A stretch of DNA of 58,468 bases from Bacteroidota bacterium. GTDB taxonomy: Bacteria > Bacteroidota > Bacteroidia > Bacteroidales > UBA4417. Under the pieces are notes generated by a model. That model saw only the letters and a list, made by a program, of their open reading frames with translations, ran no database searches and was not told the DNA's origin. Both the position numbers and the translations under genes were made by a program. The stretch is from NCBI GenBank assembly GCA_013376995.1, contig JACAAZ010000006.1:115689-174156 (forward strand), written 5' to 3'. Positions 1 through 10,700 of the stretch are shown one piece after another (within the stretch, counting starts at the first letter, position 1; each line of letters begins with the position of its first letter).

Positions 1-230
1 CTTTCTCTTCACTCATTTTCGATGTATGCTACTACCACTTCTCCGCGCGCATCTCTGATGCGTGCAAACTCGGTACACTCATATCCTCCATTCCGATGCG
101 TGCAAACTCGTCGTTCTTCTCTTTCTCTTCACTCATTTTCGATGTATGCTACTACCACTTCTCCGCGCGCATCTCCGATGCGCCCAAACTCGGTACACTC
201 ATATCCTCCATTCCGATGCGTGCAAACTCG
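1..230. repeat. Tandem repeat, 120-bp period, about two copies
   Basis: Bases 1-120 recur almost exactly from 121 to about 230, where the match ends. Each unit contains two copies of the 16-mer GATGCGTGCAAACTCG (57-72, 95-110, then a variant at 177-192 and an exact copy at 215-230). An open frame runs through the array but only because 120 is a multiple of three, and its translation is itself a repeat with no recognisable domain, so I do not call a gene. The array is cut by the window edge, so its true copy number is unknown. Confidence 0.9.
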
Positions 231-401
231 TACACCCTTTTCTGCCAATTTTAAAAGAATTTTACTATCAATAAACAATCTAAATCCAGATTTAGTAAAT
301 TAGTAGACTGTTGATTTAGTCCTCATCTTTCTTTAGATGCCTGTGCTTTTAACTTGACAAATTGTATTTTTTACTATATTATTTTATTTATAACTGTTTA
401 C
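231..401. other. Noncoding leader of the transposase gene
   Basis: AT-rich gap with no gene. It holds a perfect 7-bp inverted repeat at 280-295 (CTAAATC, 2-base centre, GATTTAG) and a short stem at 324-339 (CATCT, 6-base loop, AGATG). TTGACA at 354-359 followed after 15 bases by TATATT could be a promoter for the transposase, but the match to the usual Bacteroidota promoter is poor. Confidence 0.4.
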
Positions 402-959
402 ATGTCAGAAAAATATAAGGCATCCGAACCTGATTCCCCTTATTTCATCACCTTCACAATTGTCGAATGGATTCATTTATTTGATATTGAGGAATTTGCA
501 AGCATAATAGTTGAATCGCTCAAGTATTGTATATCTTATAAAAGCTTATCAATTTATGGTTATTGCATTATGCCCAGCCATGTTCACCTTATCGTTCAAT
601 CACATGTGAATCCTTTAGGAAATGTGATCAGGGACCTTAAGAAATATACATCTACACAGATTACTGATGTTGTGAAAAGGGAAGAGAGATATGGGCCGCA
701 ACTCAGAATCATGCAATATGAAGCTTCTAAGATTAAACGTAATAAGTTCTTTAAAGTGTGGCAGGATGGATTTCATCCAATCTTGTTATTCAACAATAAG
801 ATTTTTATTCAGAAGCTGAATTACATACATAAAAACCCGGTAAAAGCAGGGTTGGTTAGAGTCCCGGAAGAATACTATTATAGCTCAGTCCGAAATTATG
901 CAGGACTGGAGGCACCACTTGAAATTGTTGTTGAAAGCAGGGAATTGTCACGCGTCTGA
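402..959 (+). CDS. REP-associated tyrosine transposase (RAYT, Y1_Tnp/TnpA_REP family)
   Basis: A 186-residue HUH-type single-strand DNA transposase of the IS200/Y1 superfamily. The HUH metal-binding motif is visible as MPSHVHLIVQS, and the C-terminal block YIHKNPVKAGLV is typical of RAYT proteins; the nucleophilic tyrosine is expected just before or within that block. Known family role: cleaving and joining REP hairpins, usually as a domesticated single-copy gene. The frame can be opened further upstream at a TTG (354), but that would add a hydrophobic segment unlike the family, so the ATG at 402 is preferred. The stop codon (957-959) falls inside the first of three REP-like hairpins directly downstream, which supports the family call. 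Confidence 0.9.
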   Translation: MSEKYKASEPDSPYFITFTIVEWIHLFDIEEFASIIVESLKYCISYKSLSIYGYCIMPSHVHLIVQSHVNPLGNVIRDLKKYTSTQITDVVKREERYGPQLRIMQYEASKIKRNKFFKVWQDGFHPILLFNNKIFIQKLNYIHKNPVKAGLVRVPEEYYYSSVRNYAGLEAPLEIVVESRELSRV

Positions 960-1044
960 AGGAGACGCGCGAGATGAGATGAGTTCACGCGTCTGAAGGA
1001 GACGCGCGAGATGAGATGAGTTCACGCGTCTGGAAGGAGACGCG
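951..1044. repeat. Three REP-like hairpins next to the RAYT gene
   Basis: Three copies with 37-bp spacing start at 951, 988 and 1025. Each is CGCGTCT, a loop of 5 bases (6 in the third), then AGACGCG, a perfect 7-bp stem; copies one and two are joined by the same linker (CGAGATGAGATGAGTTCA). GC-rich short palindromes beside a RAYT are the expected substrate of that enzyme. They could also act as a transcription end for the RAYT gene and for the convergent gene at 1056-2603. Confidence 0.9.
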
Positions 1045-1055
1045 CAAGAGAAGGA

Positions 1056-2603
1056 TTAGTATTGTGCTGCGGGATTAGCCCAGTCGATCCGGTATAGACG
1101 GTATTTCCCGTTTCTCCATATCTCTCTCGCACGAAGCCTTAGAAGCCTCACATACCTGTTCATCCCTTCAGAAGTAAGCTGGTTATTAATAAGGATGTAG
1201 TCGACATTGGCTTTCATCAGCTGTACATGTATAGTTGTTGGATCCTGGCTGAAAGGATCAGCAAATCCGCTTTTCCCGGTATACAAAGCAAGTGCCCTGG
1301 GTTTGAAAAATGCAATTACAGCAGAATCAGGCAGGTTTTTACGGATGTAACTGAAAACATGAGATGTAGCTACTTCCTGCGGGCCATCCAGCACTGACTC
1401 ACTGGAGGTTGCTATATCAAAAAGGCCTGGCAAAAATAGTACTAACATTATGCCCCCAAGAATCCAGGCCTTCTTAACTGAGGAAGTCACATAAGGGACC
1501 ACCAGCGATCTAAATCCAATACCTGCGTAATGAAGCATCAAAAATCCTATCGGGATCAGGAGGCGAAAAGCTGAAAAGTTGTTAGGGAACAGAAGCAGAA
1601 TGAGAAGATAAAGAATGGTAAAAATATCTGTCATCTCAAGTTTGGACGCTACTTTCCTTACAAAACCGAATAAGGTCATGCTAATAAATACAAATCCTGA
1701 CAATAGGGGAATGAAATTGAAATTCCCGAATACAGGAGTGTAGATGAAGCGGAATACCTCTTCGTAATGTTCAAGGTTGGCAGGAATAGTGTTCAGGAAA
1801 TCACCCGAATTATAGAAAGCCAGGTAATCACTGATGCTTCCACTTGACGGAATCTGGAAAATGATTGTATTCAGAAGAAAATAAAAGACAAGAGAGTATG
1901 CAGTCAATGTTAGGGGCGGTATAAGTTTCCTGAACAAGTTGAATTTTAGGGTGCTTTCCTTTTTAGCATGCTTGTATGCCTTTATTATGCGAATGAGATG
2001 ATCAATCAGGATTGCAAATACAAGCACAAAACCAACAGTCCGGATCATGATAATGAACCCTGTTAGTATGCTGTATAGAATGACAGACCTGGTTTTTGAC
2101 AGATCAAGTTTTTTATACAGCAGGATAGCAGTCAACAGGAAAACAGTGAAAGGCAGGTCCGACATTACTTCCTGTTTGAAAAGCAGTAGTTGCGGGTTAT
2201 ATACCAGGATAATACAGAGCACAATGGCCCCTGCTTCCGAGAAGTGACGCCTGTAATAAAAAAGACAAAGAAATGCCAGGAGGAAGTAAAAGAGCGAGAT
2301 GTATATCGTAAATGCTTTTATGTTATTACCAAAGATTGCATAAACAGGAGCAAGTAACAAAGGAAATCCTGCAGGGTAGGCGGCAGGTCCGATATAGTTC
2401 TCCTGGCAATACACAAATCCTGTTTCTGACTGGGGTATACCATGTACAATGTTGTAAGCCTGATGGATATACTGGGCAAAGTCATCTCCCCAGTCGTGGC
2501 TTGAACGGTTATCGATGAATAAAATGGGCAGGAACAGGAAAACCAGCATTAAGTTCCTGTTCTTTGGATTCAGAATAAAGGATTTGATCGGTTTGACGTT
2601 CAT
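1056..2603 (-). CDS. Multi-pass membrane glycosyltransferase, GT-C/PMT-like (GT39 type)
   Basis: A 515-residue integral membrane protein. After a basic N-terminus, a first hydrophobic segment (about residues 18-32) leads into an extracytoplasmic loop with an acidic DWGDDF motif near residue 37 and a following YPAGFPLLLAP segment, the pattern of PMT/ArnT-like GT-C transferases that use polyprenyl-phosphate sugars. About ten more hydrophobic segments follow and a soluble tail of about 110 residues closes the protein. The likely role is transfer of a sugar from a lipid carrier to a glycan or protein outside the inner membrane; donor and acceptor cannot be read from sequence. It stands alone, convergent with the RAYT gene and divergent from lysS. 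Confidence 0.7.
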   Translation of the reverse strand: MNVKPIKSFILNPKNRNLMLVFLFLPILFIDNRSSHDWGDDFAQYIHQAYNIVHGIPQSETGFVYCQENYIGPAAYPAGFPLLLAPVYAIFGNNIKAFTIYISLFYFLLAFLCLFYYRRHFSEAGAIVLCIILVYNPQLLLFKQEVMSDLPFTVFLLTAILLYKKLDLSKTRSVILYSILTGFIIMIRTVGFVLVFAILIDHLIRIIKAYKHAKKESTLKFNLFRKLIPPLTLTAYSLVFYFLLNTIIFQIPSSGSISDYLAFYNSGDFLNTIPANLEHYEEVFRFIYTPVFGNFNFIPLLSGFVFISMTLFGFVRKVASKLEMTDIFTILYLLILLLFPNNFSAFRLLIPIGFLMLHYAGIGFRSLVVPYVTSSVKKAWILGGIMLVLFLPGLFDIATSSESVLDGPQEVATSHVFSYIRKNLPDSAVIAFFKPRALALYTGKSGFADPFSQDPTTIHVQLMKANVDYILINNQLTSEGMNRYVRLLRLRAREIWRNGKYRLYRIDWANPAAQY

Positions 2604-2623
2604 CTACCCTTGATTTTCATCCC

Positions 2624-2631
2624 CAAAAATA
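2624..2631 (-). promoter_or_regulatory. Candidate -7 box for the GT-C gene
   Basis: On the minus strand the sequence is TATTTTTG, matching the Bacteroidota -7 element TAnnTTTG, 20 bases upstream of the start codon at 2603. No clear TTG (-33) element lies at the usual distance, so this rests on the -7 box alone. Confidence 0.4.
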
Positions 2632-2720
2632 AGAAGATGCTGAGAATAAATTGAATATTAATCTCCTAGATTTATCAAGGAGGCTATGGATTGATTCCAG
2701 GTATCAAAAAGCTGAAAATG

Positions 2721-2743
2721 GACGCAGATTTCGCAGATGCGGC
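2721..2743. repeat. Short dispersed-repeat remnant (CGCAGAT motif)
   Basis: GACGCAGATTTCGCAGATGC contains two copies of CGCAGAT nine bases apart in the lysS leader region. It resembles the element at 22387-22418 and the short CGCAGATTT-type repeats often scattered between Bacteroidota genes. No coding potential. Confidence 0.35.
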
Positions 2744-2810
2744 AGCTGACAGACACTTATTTGAACATCAGTTTAATCAGTTAGTTCTGCTTCTTAATAA
2801 TCCATATCGC

Positions 2811-2818
2811 TATCTTTG
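2811..2818 (+). promoter_or_regulatory. Candidate -7 box for lysS
   Basis: TATCTTTG matches TAnnTTTG exactly and lies 15 bases before the lysS ATG, which would give a leader of about ten bases. The -33 region lacks an obvious TTG. Confidence 0.55.
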
Positions 2819-2833
2819 CCAAAAATTTAAGAA

Positions 2834-4561
2834 ATGGCATTGGAACTAAGTGAACAGGAACAATTCAGGCGTAATTCATTACAGGAACTTCATAATCTTG
2901 GGATTGATCCTTACCCGGCAGCGAGTTTCCCGGTAAATATCACAACAAAGGAAATTCATGAAGAATTCCCTGCTGATAACTCTAAATACCAGGATGTCAC
3001 TATTGCGGGCCGTATTATGACCCGCAGGATCATGGGTGCAGCCTCATTTGTTGATCTGCAGGATGCAACAGGCAGGATTCAGCTGTATATCAAACGCGAT
3101 GATATCTGCGAAGGTGAGGACAAAACCCTCTATAATACCGTTTTCAAACGCTTAACTGATATTGGCGATATTATTGGAGTGAAGGGTTATGTTTTTATTA
3201 CCCAGATGGGTGAGATCTCCATCCATGTAAAGGAATTCTGTATTCTAAGTAAATCAGTGAAGCCATTGCCTATTGTAAAGGAAGCCGATGGGCAGACCTT
3301 CGATGCAGTTACTGACCCTGAATTCAAGTACCGTCAACGTTATGCTGACCTAATCATCAACCCCGCCATCAAGGATGTGTTTGTGAAACGCACTCAAATG
3401 GTGAACATCATCCGCGACTTTCTTAACCAACAGGGAGCCCTTGAGGTTGATACTCCTGTATTGCAGAGTATTCCTGGGGGCGCAGCTGCAAGGCCGTTCA
3501 TCACCCATCATAATGCACTCGATATTCCACTATATCTTAGGATAGCAAATGAACTTTACCTTAAACGCCTGATCGTAGGCGGTTTCGACTGGGTATATGA
3601 ATTCAGCCGTGACTTCCGTAATGAGGGAATGGACCGCACCCATAACCCTGAATTTACGATCCTGGAATTCTATGTGGCTTACCGCGACTATTTCTGGATG
3701 ATGGAACAGACGGAACAGATGCTTGAAAAAATTGCAGTTGGCCTTCATGCAACTACCGAGGTTCCGGTTGGAGATAAGATCATAAGTTTTAAGGCCCCGT
3801 TTAAGCGTATATCTATATATGATGCTATTAAGGAACATACCGGCACAGATGTTTCATCCATGGATGAGCAGGGCCTGAGAACCCTTTGCAAATCCCTGGG
3901 CATCGAGATCGATGATACAATGGGAAAGGGAAAGCTGGTTGATGAACTTTTCGGTGAAAAATGTGAGCATCATTATATCCAGCCGACTTTCATCATTGAT
4001 TATCCTGTTGAAATGAGCCCGCTTACAAAGAAACACCGCAGCAAAGCAGGACTTGTGGAGAGATTCGAGCTCATGATCAATGGTAAGGAAATTGCCAATG
4101 CCTATAGTGAGTTGAATGACCCAATCGATCAGCGTGAGCGGTTTGAAGACCAGGTTAAACTGATGGAAAGAGGTGACCATGAAGCCATGTTCATTGATTA
4201 TGACTTCCTGAGGGCGCTGGAATATGGAATGCCACCAACCGCCGGCATTGGTATTGGGATCGACAGGCTTACCATGCTCATGACCAACCAGGCTTCCATA
4301 CAGGATGTACTATTATTCCCCCAGATGCGTCCTGAAAAGAAGATTGTTGCTAACCTTGCCAGTGATGAAGATTTTATCGCAATAGGGATTCCCGCCGAAT
4401 GGGTTGCTGTTGTCCGGAAAGCCGGGTTCAAGACTCCTGAGGAAGTGAAAGCTGCAAATCCCAACAAACTCCTCAATGACCTGAGTGGTCTGCGCAAGAA
4501 GCTAAAGCTTGATATAGCTTCCCTGAAGCTTGATCAGGTTCAGGGATGGATGAATGTCTAA
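2834..4561 (+). CDS. lysS: Lysyl-tRNA synthetase, class II
   Basis: Charges tRNA-Lys with lysine using ATP in the cytoplasm. The 575-residue protein has an N-terminal OB-fold anticodon-binding domain (about 55-155), then the class II catalytic core: motif 2 appears as FRNEGMDRTHNPEFT and motif 3 as GIGIGIDRLTMLM. About 70 residues follow the core (from about 505) and contain a helical segment with GIPAEWVAVVRKAG and LLNDLSGLRKKL; this tail is absent from the shorter enterobacterial enzyme and I recall it as common in Bacteroidota LysRS. The ATG at 2834 follows the -7 box closely. No partner gene lies in the same direction; the next gene is convergent and the two share a terminator region. Confidence 0.97.
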   Translation: MALELSEQEQFRRNSLQELHNLGIDPYPAASFPVNITTKEIHEEFPADNSKYQDVTIAGRIMTRRIMGAASFVDLQDATGRIQLYIKRDDICEGEDKTLYNTVFKRLTDIGDIIGVKGYVFITQMGEISIHVKEFCILSKSVKPLPIVKEADGQTFDAVTDPEFKYRQRYADLIINPAIKDVFVKRTQMVNIIRDFLNQQGALEVDTPVLQSIPGGAAARPFITHHNALDIPLYLRIANELYLKRLIVGGFDWVYEFSRDFRNEGMDRTHNPEFTILEFYVAYRDYFWMMEQTEQMLEKIAVGLHATTEVPVGDKIISFKAPFKRISIYDAIKEHTGTDVSSMDEQGLRTLCKSLGIEIDDTMGKGKLVDELFGEKCEHHYIQPTFIIDYPVEMSPLTKKHRSKAGLVERFELMINGKEIANAYSELNDPIDQRERFEDQVKLMERGDHEAMFIDYDFLRALEYGMPPTAGIGIGIDRLTMLMTNQASIQDVLLFPQMRPEKKIVANLASDEDFIAIGIPAEWVAVVRKAGFKTPEEVKAANPNKLLNDLSGLRKKLKLDIASLKLDQVQGWMNV

Positions 4562-4617
4562 GGAATTCAGAGGCTATTTTGATAAAATTTTCGATTTTGC
4601 CAGATATTTTTATAGAT

Positions 4618-4649
4618 AAAAACGGTCCCGGCATTTCCACCGGAACCGT
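4618..4649 (-). terminator. Intrinsic terminator of the giant secreted protein gene
   Basis: A 10-bp stem with one mismatch (4622-4631 with 4640-4649) and an 8-base loop. Read on the minus strand the stem is followed by TTTTTATC, so it ends the gene at 4734-12251, whose stop is about 85 bases away. Lacking a T-run on the plus side, it is less convincing as a lysS terminator. Confidence 0.65.
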
Positions 4650-4733
4650 AATATCAACTTTATTTATTTCGTAACCCAAACCCGGGAGTAAGTTGATCGT
4701 TTATAGTTGAGTGATTACCATAACTTTCAACGA

Positions 4734-7700
4734 TTATGGTCTTTGTTTCTGGACAATAGCTGTTGAATTGTTGTCAATCAATGACATATCTGACCCATCA
4801 ACAACCCCATCTCCATTCACATCTTCAGGAAAATAACCTATAAGGACTGAAGTACTGGCATTATCAATTAAAGCCATATCCGATCCGTCAACAATGCCAT
4901 CCTGGTTAGCATCGCCGCCAAAAATTACATAATCGGAACCAACTGCCTTCATATTGCTGCCATATGCCTGGGTGCTGGCGGTGCTAAAATCATAGCTGAA
5001 AGGACCAGGACCTGAAAGGGCAACAGGATTCATACTCCAGGTTTCAATACTGTTCCTGTGTTTTACTACCACGTATAAGTATCCTGTAATTGATGGAGGT
5101 ATAGAGTTTAGCGTAAGTGTACCATCTGTCATCAGGTTCACATTGTTAAAAGCACTGGCAATGGCATAAGGAGAGGTGTTATCATGCAGTTCTATGGTTA
5201 CCTTGTCGGCAATACCACTTCCAAACTCAGGTCCTGAGGCGCCCCTGGCCTGGTTCATGGTGCCTGAAGTACTGTTAAACAAGCTTTCCAGTAATAGTTT
5301 CAGGCTGAGGGTCCTGGAAGGTGATGGCACCACCAGTTTATAATCTTCTGCCTCGCCATAATAGGAATAGCAGGGAGTAAGTGAATTGTTATACACATAC
5401 TGGCTGATTACTCGTACCCGGTAATTACCTGCCGCCTGTGTTTGTGGTACTACAAAGGATCCGTTGGCATCTATTATTCCATTTCCCCAATCCGGTGTCA
5501 TAAAAAGATCACTTAGCACCATTTCTCCGGTATCCTCAAAATCACCATCCTGGTTATAATCTATGTACACATTAACCTTCTCCTGGTTACCTGAAGCACT
5601 GGCAGAGAACTGGACGGTTTCACCCGGCCGGGCAGTTGTTGACAGCGTTGGAAAATAATCAGAATACCCTGAGCCATTTGAGCACCCGCTTGCATTGTTG
5701 ATAGTTCCTAAAATTACATTGCTGATAAACATTTGATTACAGGGTTGACTCACAACCGGAATGCAGGGAGTCCCATCTGTCCCTTTGATAGCAATATCAT
5801 AATCACCTTCATCGCAATCGCTGTTATGGATATGCATTATTGCAGATTTTGGTCCTGCAATAGTTGGTAAAAACTGAATAGTAAATATGGTAATATTGCC
5901 TGGATCCAGGGTAGTTGCAGGAGCTGTAATTACGGAAAAATCTGAAGCAGCACTTCCAGTAAATGTAATTCCTGATATTTCCAGGGGGTCAGCACCTGAA
6001 TTTTCAATAACAAATGATTTACTGATACCTACATTTAATGCTGCAACTCCGAGGTTGGTAAAATTGGCATCAGATGGCGAATTATCTCCGTCAGGAATAT
6101 CAATGCCATTGCCTTTTACATTTACTTCAGGATTTAATACAGGGCATTCTGCGTTGCCTATTACCTGGTAATCATAGTAGGGCTCATCGCAATCGTCACT
6201 GTTTATTCGCACATAAGCATACCTTGAACCTGACCCTGAAGGTGAAAAACTTAGAATAAAACTGCCGGATTCGCCCGGTGCTATGGTAGCAGGAGGCTGT
6301 GTGGTAACTTTAAACTGCAGCTGGTTATCATAATTAATAAGCTGGATGCCTGAAATGTGCAGATCAGCATTACCTTTATTCTGGATCACAAATGTGTTAC
6401 TTAAGGTATTATTAGCCGTTACCGTCCCAAAATCCGTCAGATCCCCGGCAGTAGGACTCCAGTCGAATCTGGCAATATCCAGCCCATTTCCCTGCACATT
6501 GATATCCGGGCCAGTTGCCGGGCAGGAGCCGGTAGCCTGGATCGCAAAGTTGTAATCCTTGCTGGAGCAATTGTCGTTCGATACATGCAGCACTGCTGGA
6601 AAATTAATCCCGACACCCCAGGAGGGAGAATTGAATTGTACCGTAAAGGTTGTGTTCTCCCCGGCATTCAATAAGGAAACAGCTGGCTGATTTATTACAG
6701 TATATTGATATGCGTAGCTTCCGGTTAGAGTTACCTGTCCAAGGACAAGCGCATTTGTTCCGCTGTTTTTAATGTTGAATGTCCGGCTGGAAGTGGTGTT
6801 GATCTCCACATTGCCAAAGTCGGTAAAATCAGCAAGGTCTGGTATATTGTCAGAATTGGGTATGTCGACACCATTCCCCTGGACCACTATTTCTGAACCA
6901 TTGGGCACACAATTCACAATGAACCGGTAATCTTCCACTTCACCCATGATGTTATCTCCACAGGGTCCGGTTTGTGCTTCGCTATTGTCAAACGACTTCA
7001 CTCTCATCCGGTAATAACCATAAGGCTGGTTGGAAGGGATACTGAAAGAACCTGTGTATGGTGATCCTGTGATAAACCCAAAGTCAGATACTACCATTTC
7101 TCCTTCATCCTCAAAATCGCCATCATTATTAAAATCTATATATATATTAGCAATTTGCCATATTGGCCAATAATTTGAACTGGCGCCGGTAATTGAAAAG
7201 TCAACGCTTTGCCCGGGGGAGGCAGTGGTGGATAAAAGCGGTGAATAATCGGTATATCCGCCTGCATTGCAATTGGATGCTTGTGTGGATGAATTATGAA
7301 TGCTTCCAATGGTTACATTGCTTATCCACATATCACAGGGCTGGCTAATGACGGGGATGCAGTAAGTGGGCTCTGGTACCAGCAGGGAGTAGTCTTCCGC
7401 TTCGCCATAGTCCAATTCGCAGGGTGATGGAGTAATAATAGTTCCTCCTTGAGAACCAATGACACGGATACGGTAACTGCCATAGGGAAGCAATGCGGGC
7501 AGGGTAAAGTTGCCTGTGGCAGGTGAGGCGATAGCCAGGCTACCATTATCAACAACTATTTCACCGGCATCATCAAAGCTGCCGTTATTGTTATAGTCAA
7601 TATAAATTCTCAGGTTGGTTCCCCAGTTTTGTGCATCAATACTTCCAAGGCTTACAGAATAGTTGATGGTTTGTCCTGCTGCAGCAGAAAGTACCTGCGT

Positions 7701-10700
7701 TGCGCTGTAGTCAGAATAGAAGCCATCACAACCCGTACTGTTGTTCACACTGCTACCCAGCGTCACATTACTTGTGTAATAATACTGGCAGGGGGAAAAA
7801 TTGCCAGGGCTGTAGGGTTTGCAGTAGCTTATTTTCAACGTATAATCTTCCGCCTCACCATTGTTTGCAGTGCATGGAGAAAAATTATCATCGAAACTGC
7901 CGACCACCCTTATTCGGTAACTGCCTGATGCCAATACCTGGGGCAGTGTGAACGTCCCTGTAGAAATCTGCAATGCCCCTGTAGCAACATCCGCTACATT
8001 TTCACCAGCATCAATAAAGTCGCCATCTTTGTTGAAATCAATGTAGATGGCCCTTCGCTGATACCAGTTACTGCCATTGCTGCCACCCGTTATGCTGTAT
8101 GAGATCGTTTCTCCTGCCGCTGCTTTAAGGGTATCGGTGCCGGAAAAATTGGAATAGAAACCATCACATCCTGTTGTCTTGTTGACAGAGGTGCCCAACT
8201 GTACATTGGCTATCCATGACATGGAGCATTCTCCATAGCTGTTGCCTGCAGATGGGGTACAATATCCTGATGTCAGTGCGTTGCTTATAACCGACGTGGG
8301 GCTGGCGCAAGGTTCGTCACTGGTGAGGCTGCAAGTGATGACATCGCCATTCACCAATGCCGGATCAAGATAGCTGCTGCCGGTTTCTCCGGGTACTTCC
8401 GATCCATTCTTTTTCCATTGATAGGTAGGGTTGTTGCCGCCATGAGTGATTGTGGCGGTGAAATTATTAGCCGGCGAAATCAGCGGTTCTGCCGCTGCAA
8501 TGATGATGGTAGGTGTGACCGGTGGATTAACAGTAACTATAATACTGTTGCTGCTTTGAACAATCATTGGATCCCCGCAAACGGGGTCGGTAGTAATCAC
8601 GCAGGTTATGCTGTCGCCTGTGGCCGGGGAATTATCAGTGTAGGATGGATCATTGCTGCCCACATTTACGCCATTTTTTGTCCACTGGTAAGTAGGGTTT
8701 TGCCCGGAATGAGAAGCCGAAGCATAGAGTTGCATAGTGCTGCCGCTGCAATAACTGGATTCTCCTGAAATTGAAAGTGCAGCTGATGACACATCATAAA
8801 CGGTTGGGACAATTATGTTACTGGTTACAGAGGCTGGTATTGCACAAGGTTCGCTGCTTGTAATGGTGCAGGTGATTGAATCATGTGATGTAAACCCGGT
8901 TTGGGTATAAGAATATGAATTGGTTCCAACCGGGATCCCGTTTAATTTCCATTGGTATGAGGTAATAATTTCACCGTAGGTATATGCATAAAAAGTTCCG
9001 GTTGCCAGGGCGCAGTAACTGTTGTAGTAATTACTGGAATAAATGTAAACCTGGGATGTGCTCTGGGCTTTTACCTGGATAGTGTTGCTGACAGCCAATA
9101 CAGGATTTGCACAGGAGAGGCTGCTGGTCATACGACAACTTATTCCATCGTTATTGGAAGGCGAAGGATGAGTATAAGTAAAGGAATTAGTACCCACAGG
9201 ATTTCCATTAACAAACCACTGATAGGAGGGTGAAGCGCCTCCGTTTATTGGTGTAGCTGTGAATGTGAGAGGATCCCCGGTGCAATCGGGGTTGTTCCCT
9301 GCGGTAATGGCAATATTCACTGACGGAGGAATGCCTGAAGCCGGCACCGGGACAAGGCTGTTGCTTACAACCGAAGTCGGGCTGGCGCAAGATTCGCTGC
9401 TGCTAAGCCTGCAGGTCAATATGTCTCCACTCCCGAAATTACTGTAGTTTAAAATAGGGGAATTTGTGCCAACGGGTATGTTGCCATTCAGCAGCCATTG
9501 AAATGTAGGATTGTTGCCCTCGTTGACCGCAGTTGCGGTAATTGTTAGCGGTTCGCCTGTACAGGCCGGAATGTTGCCGGCCGTAAGGGAAATGTTTACA
9601 GAGGGTGAAACTGGTAGATGCACCGTCGCAGTAATGCTGCTGCTATCAGTAACCGGTGATGCACAGGGCAGGCTGCTTATTATTTTACAGCTTATTACCT
9701 TTCCATCTGTAAGTGAAGCATCTGTGTATGTAGGGCTGTTGCTGCCAACAATTTCACCGTTCTTTTTCCATTGGTAAACAGGGGTGGTGCCGCCATTAAC
9801 CGCTGTGGCTGTGAATGTGACGGATGTACCGGCACAAATCGGGCCCGATGGCGAGGCTGTAATAGTTACATCGGGCGAAACATAGTTGGAGCATGGAGCG
9901 GTAAGGATACGGGCCAGGTACTTTTTGGGAGTAGCATTGTAATGGCTAAAATCACCTCCAATGAGTACTTTCCCATCATTTTGTAAGGAAATTGAACGGA
10001 CCCTTCCATCCAACCCCTGGCCTTCTGTTTGAAAACTCTGATCAACACTACCATCCGCATTTAGTCTTACCAGGTTGTTATTTTGAGAAACGCTATTGAA
10101 ACAATTAAAAAGACCACCAAGTATGATTTTACCATCGCTTTGCAGGGCCATTGATTCAATATCATAGGTCAGGCCTGTAGTAACAAGAGGTATATAAGGA
10201 AAGGGAAAAAAACTTTCATCAAGCGAGCCATCAGCATTAAGCCTTTCAATACCGGGCCTTTCAATGCCGTTTAAGTTTAAATAACTCAGGCGTGTTGTAA
10301 GGATTTTCCCATCAGGCTGTATTTGAATTGATGTAACTACATGTAATCCAGTATTAAACGGCTGCTGGATAAAGGTGTTATCCATGCTGCCATCTGTATT
10401 TATTCTAACTAAATCAAATCTAGTAGTGCCATAAAAAGTTGCAAAGAAACCACCCAAAATAATTTTTCCATCAGATTGCAGAGCAACTGCATATACGGTT
10501 TCGCCCCATCCTCCTGTCACATTACCACTGGAAAATCCCTGGTCCAGACTGCCATCAGAATTCAGGCGTAAAACTATGGTTGAGACATTGAAATGTCCGC
10601 CAATAATTATTTTCCCGTCATTTTGTACAACAATTGACTTTATAACATATCCGGGTTCAGTAAGTGAATTTGATGTGTTAAAACTATTATCAATGCTGCC

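Noticed and set aside
22-303. Open frame through the left tandem repeat.
   Set aside because: It exists because the repeat unit is a multiple of three; the product has no known domain and no start signal.
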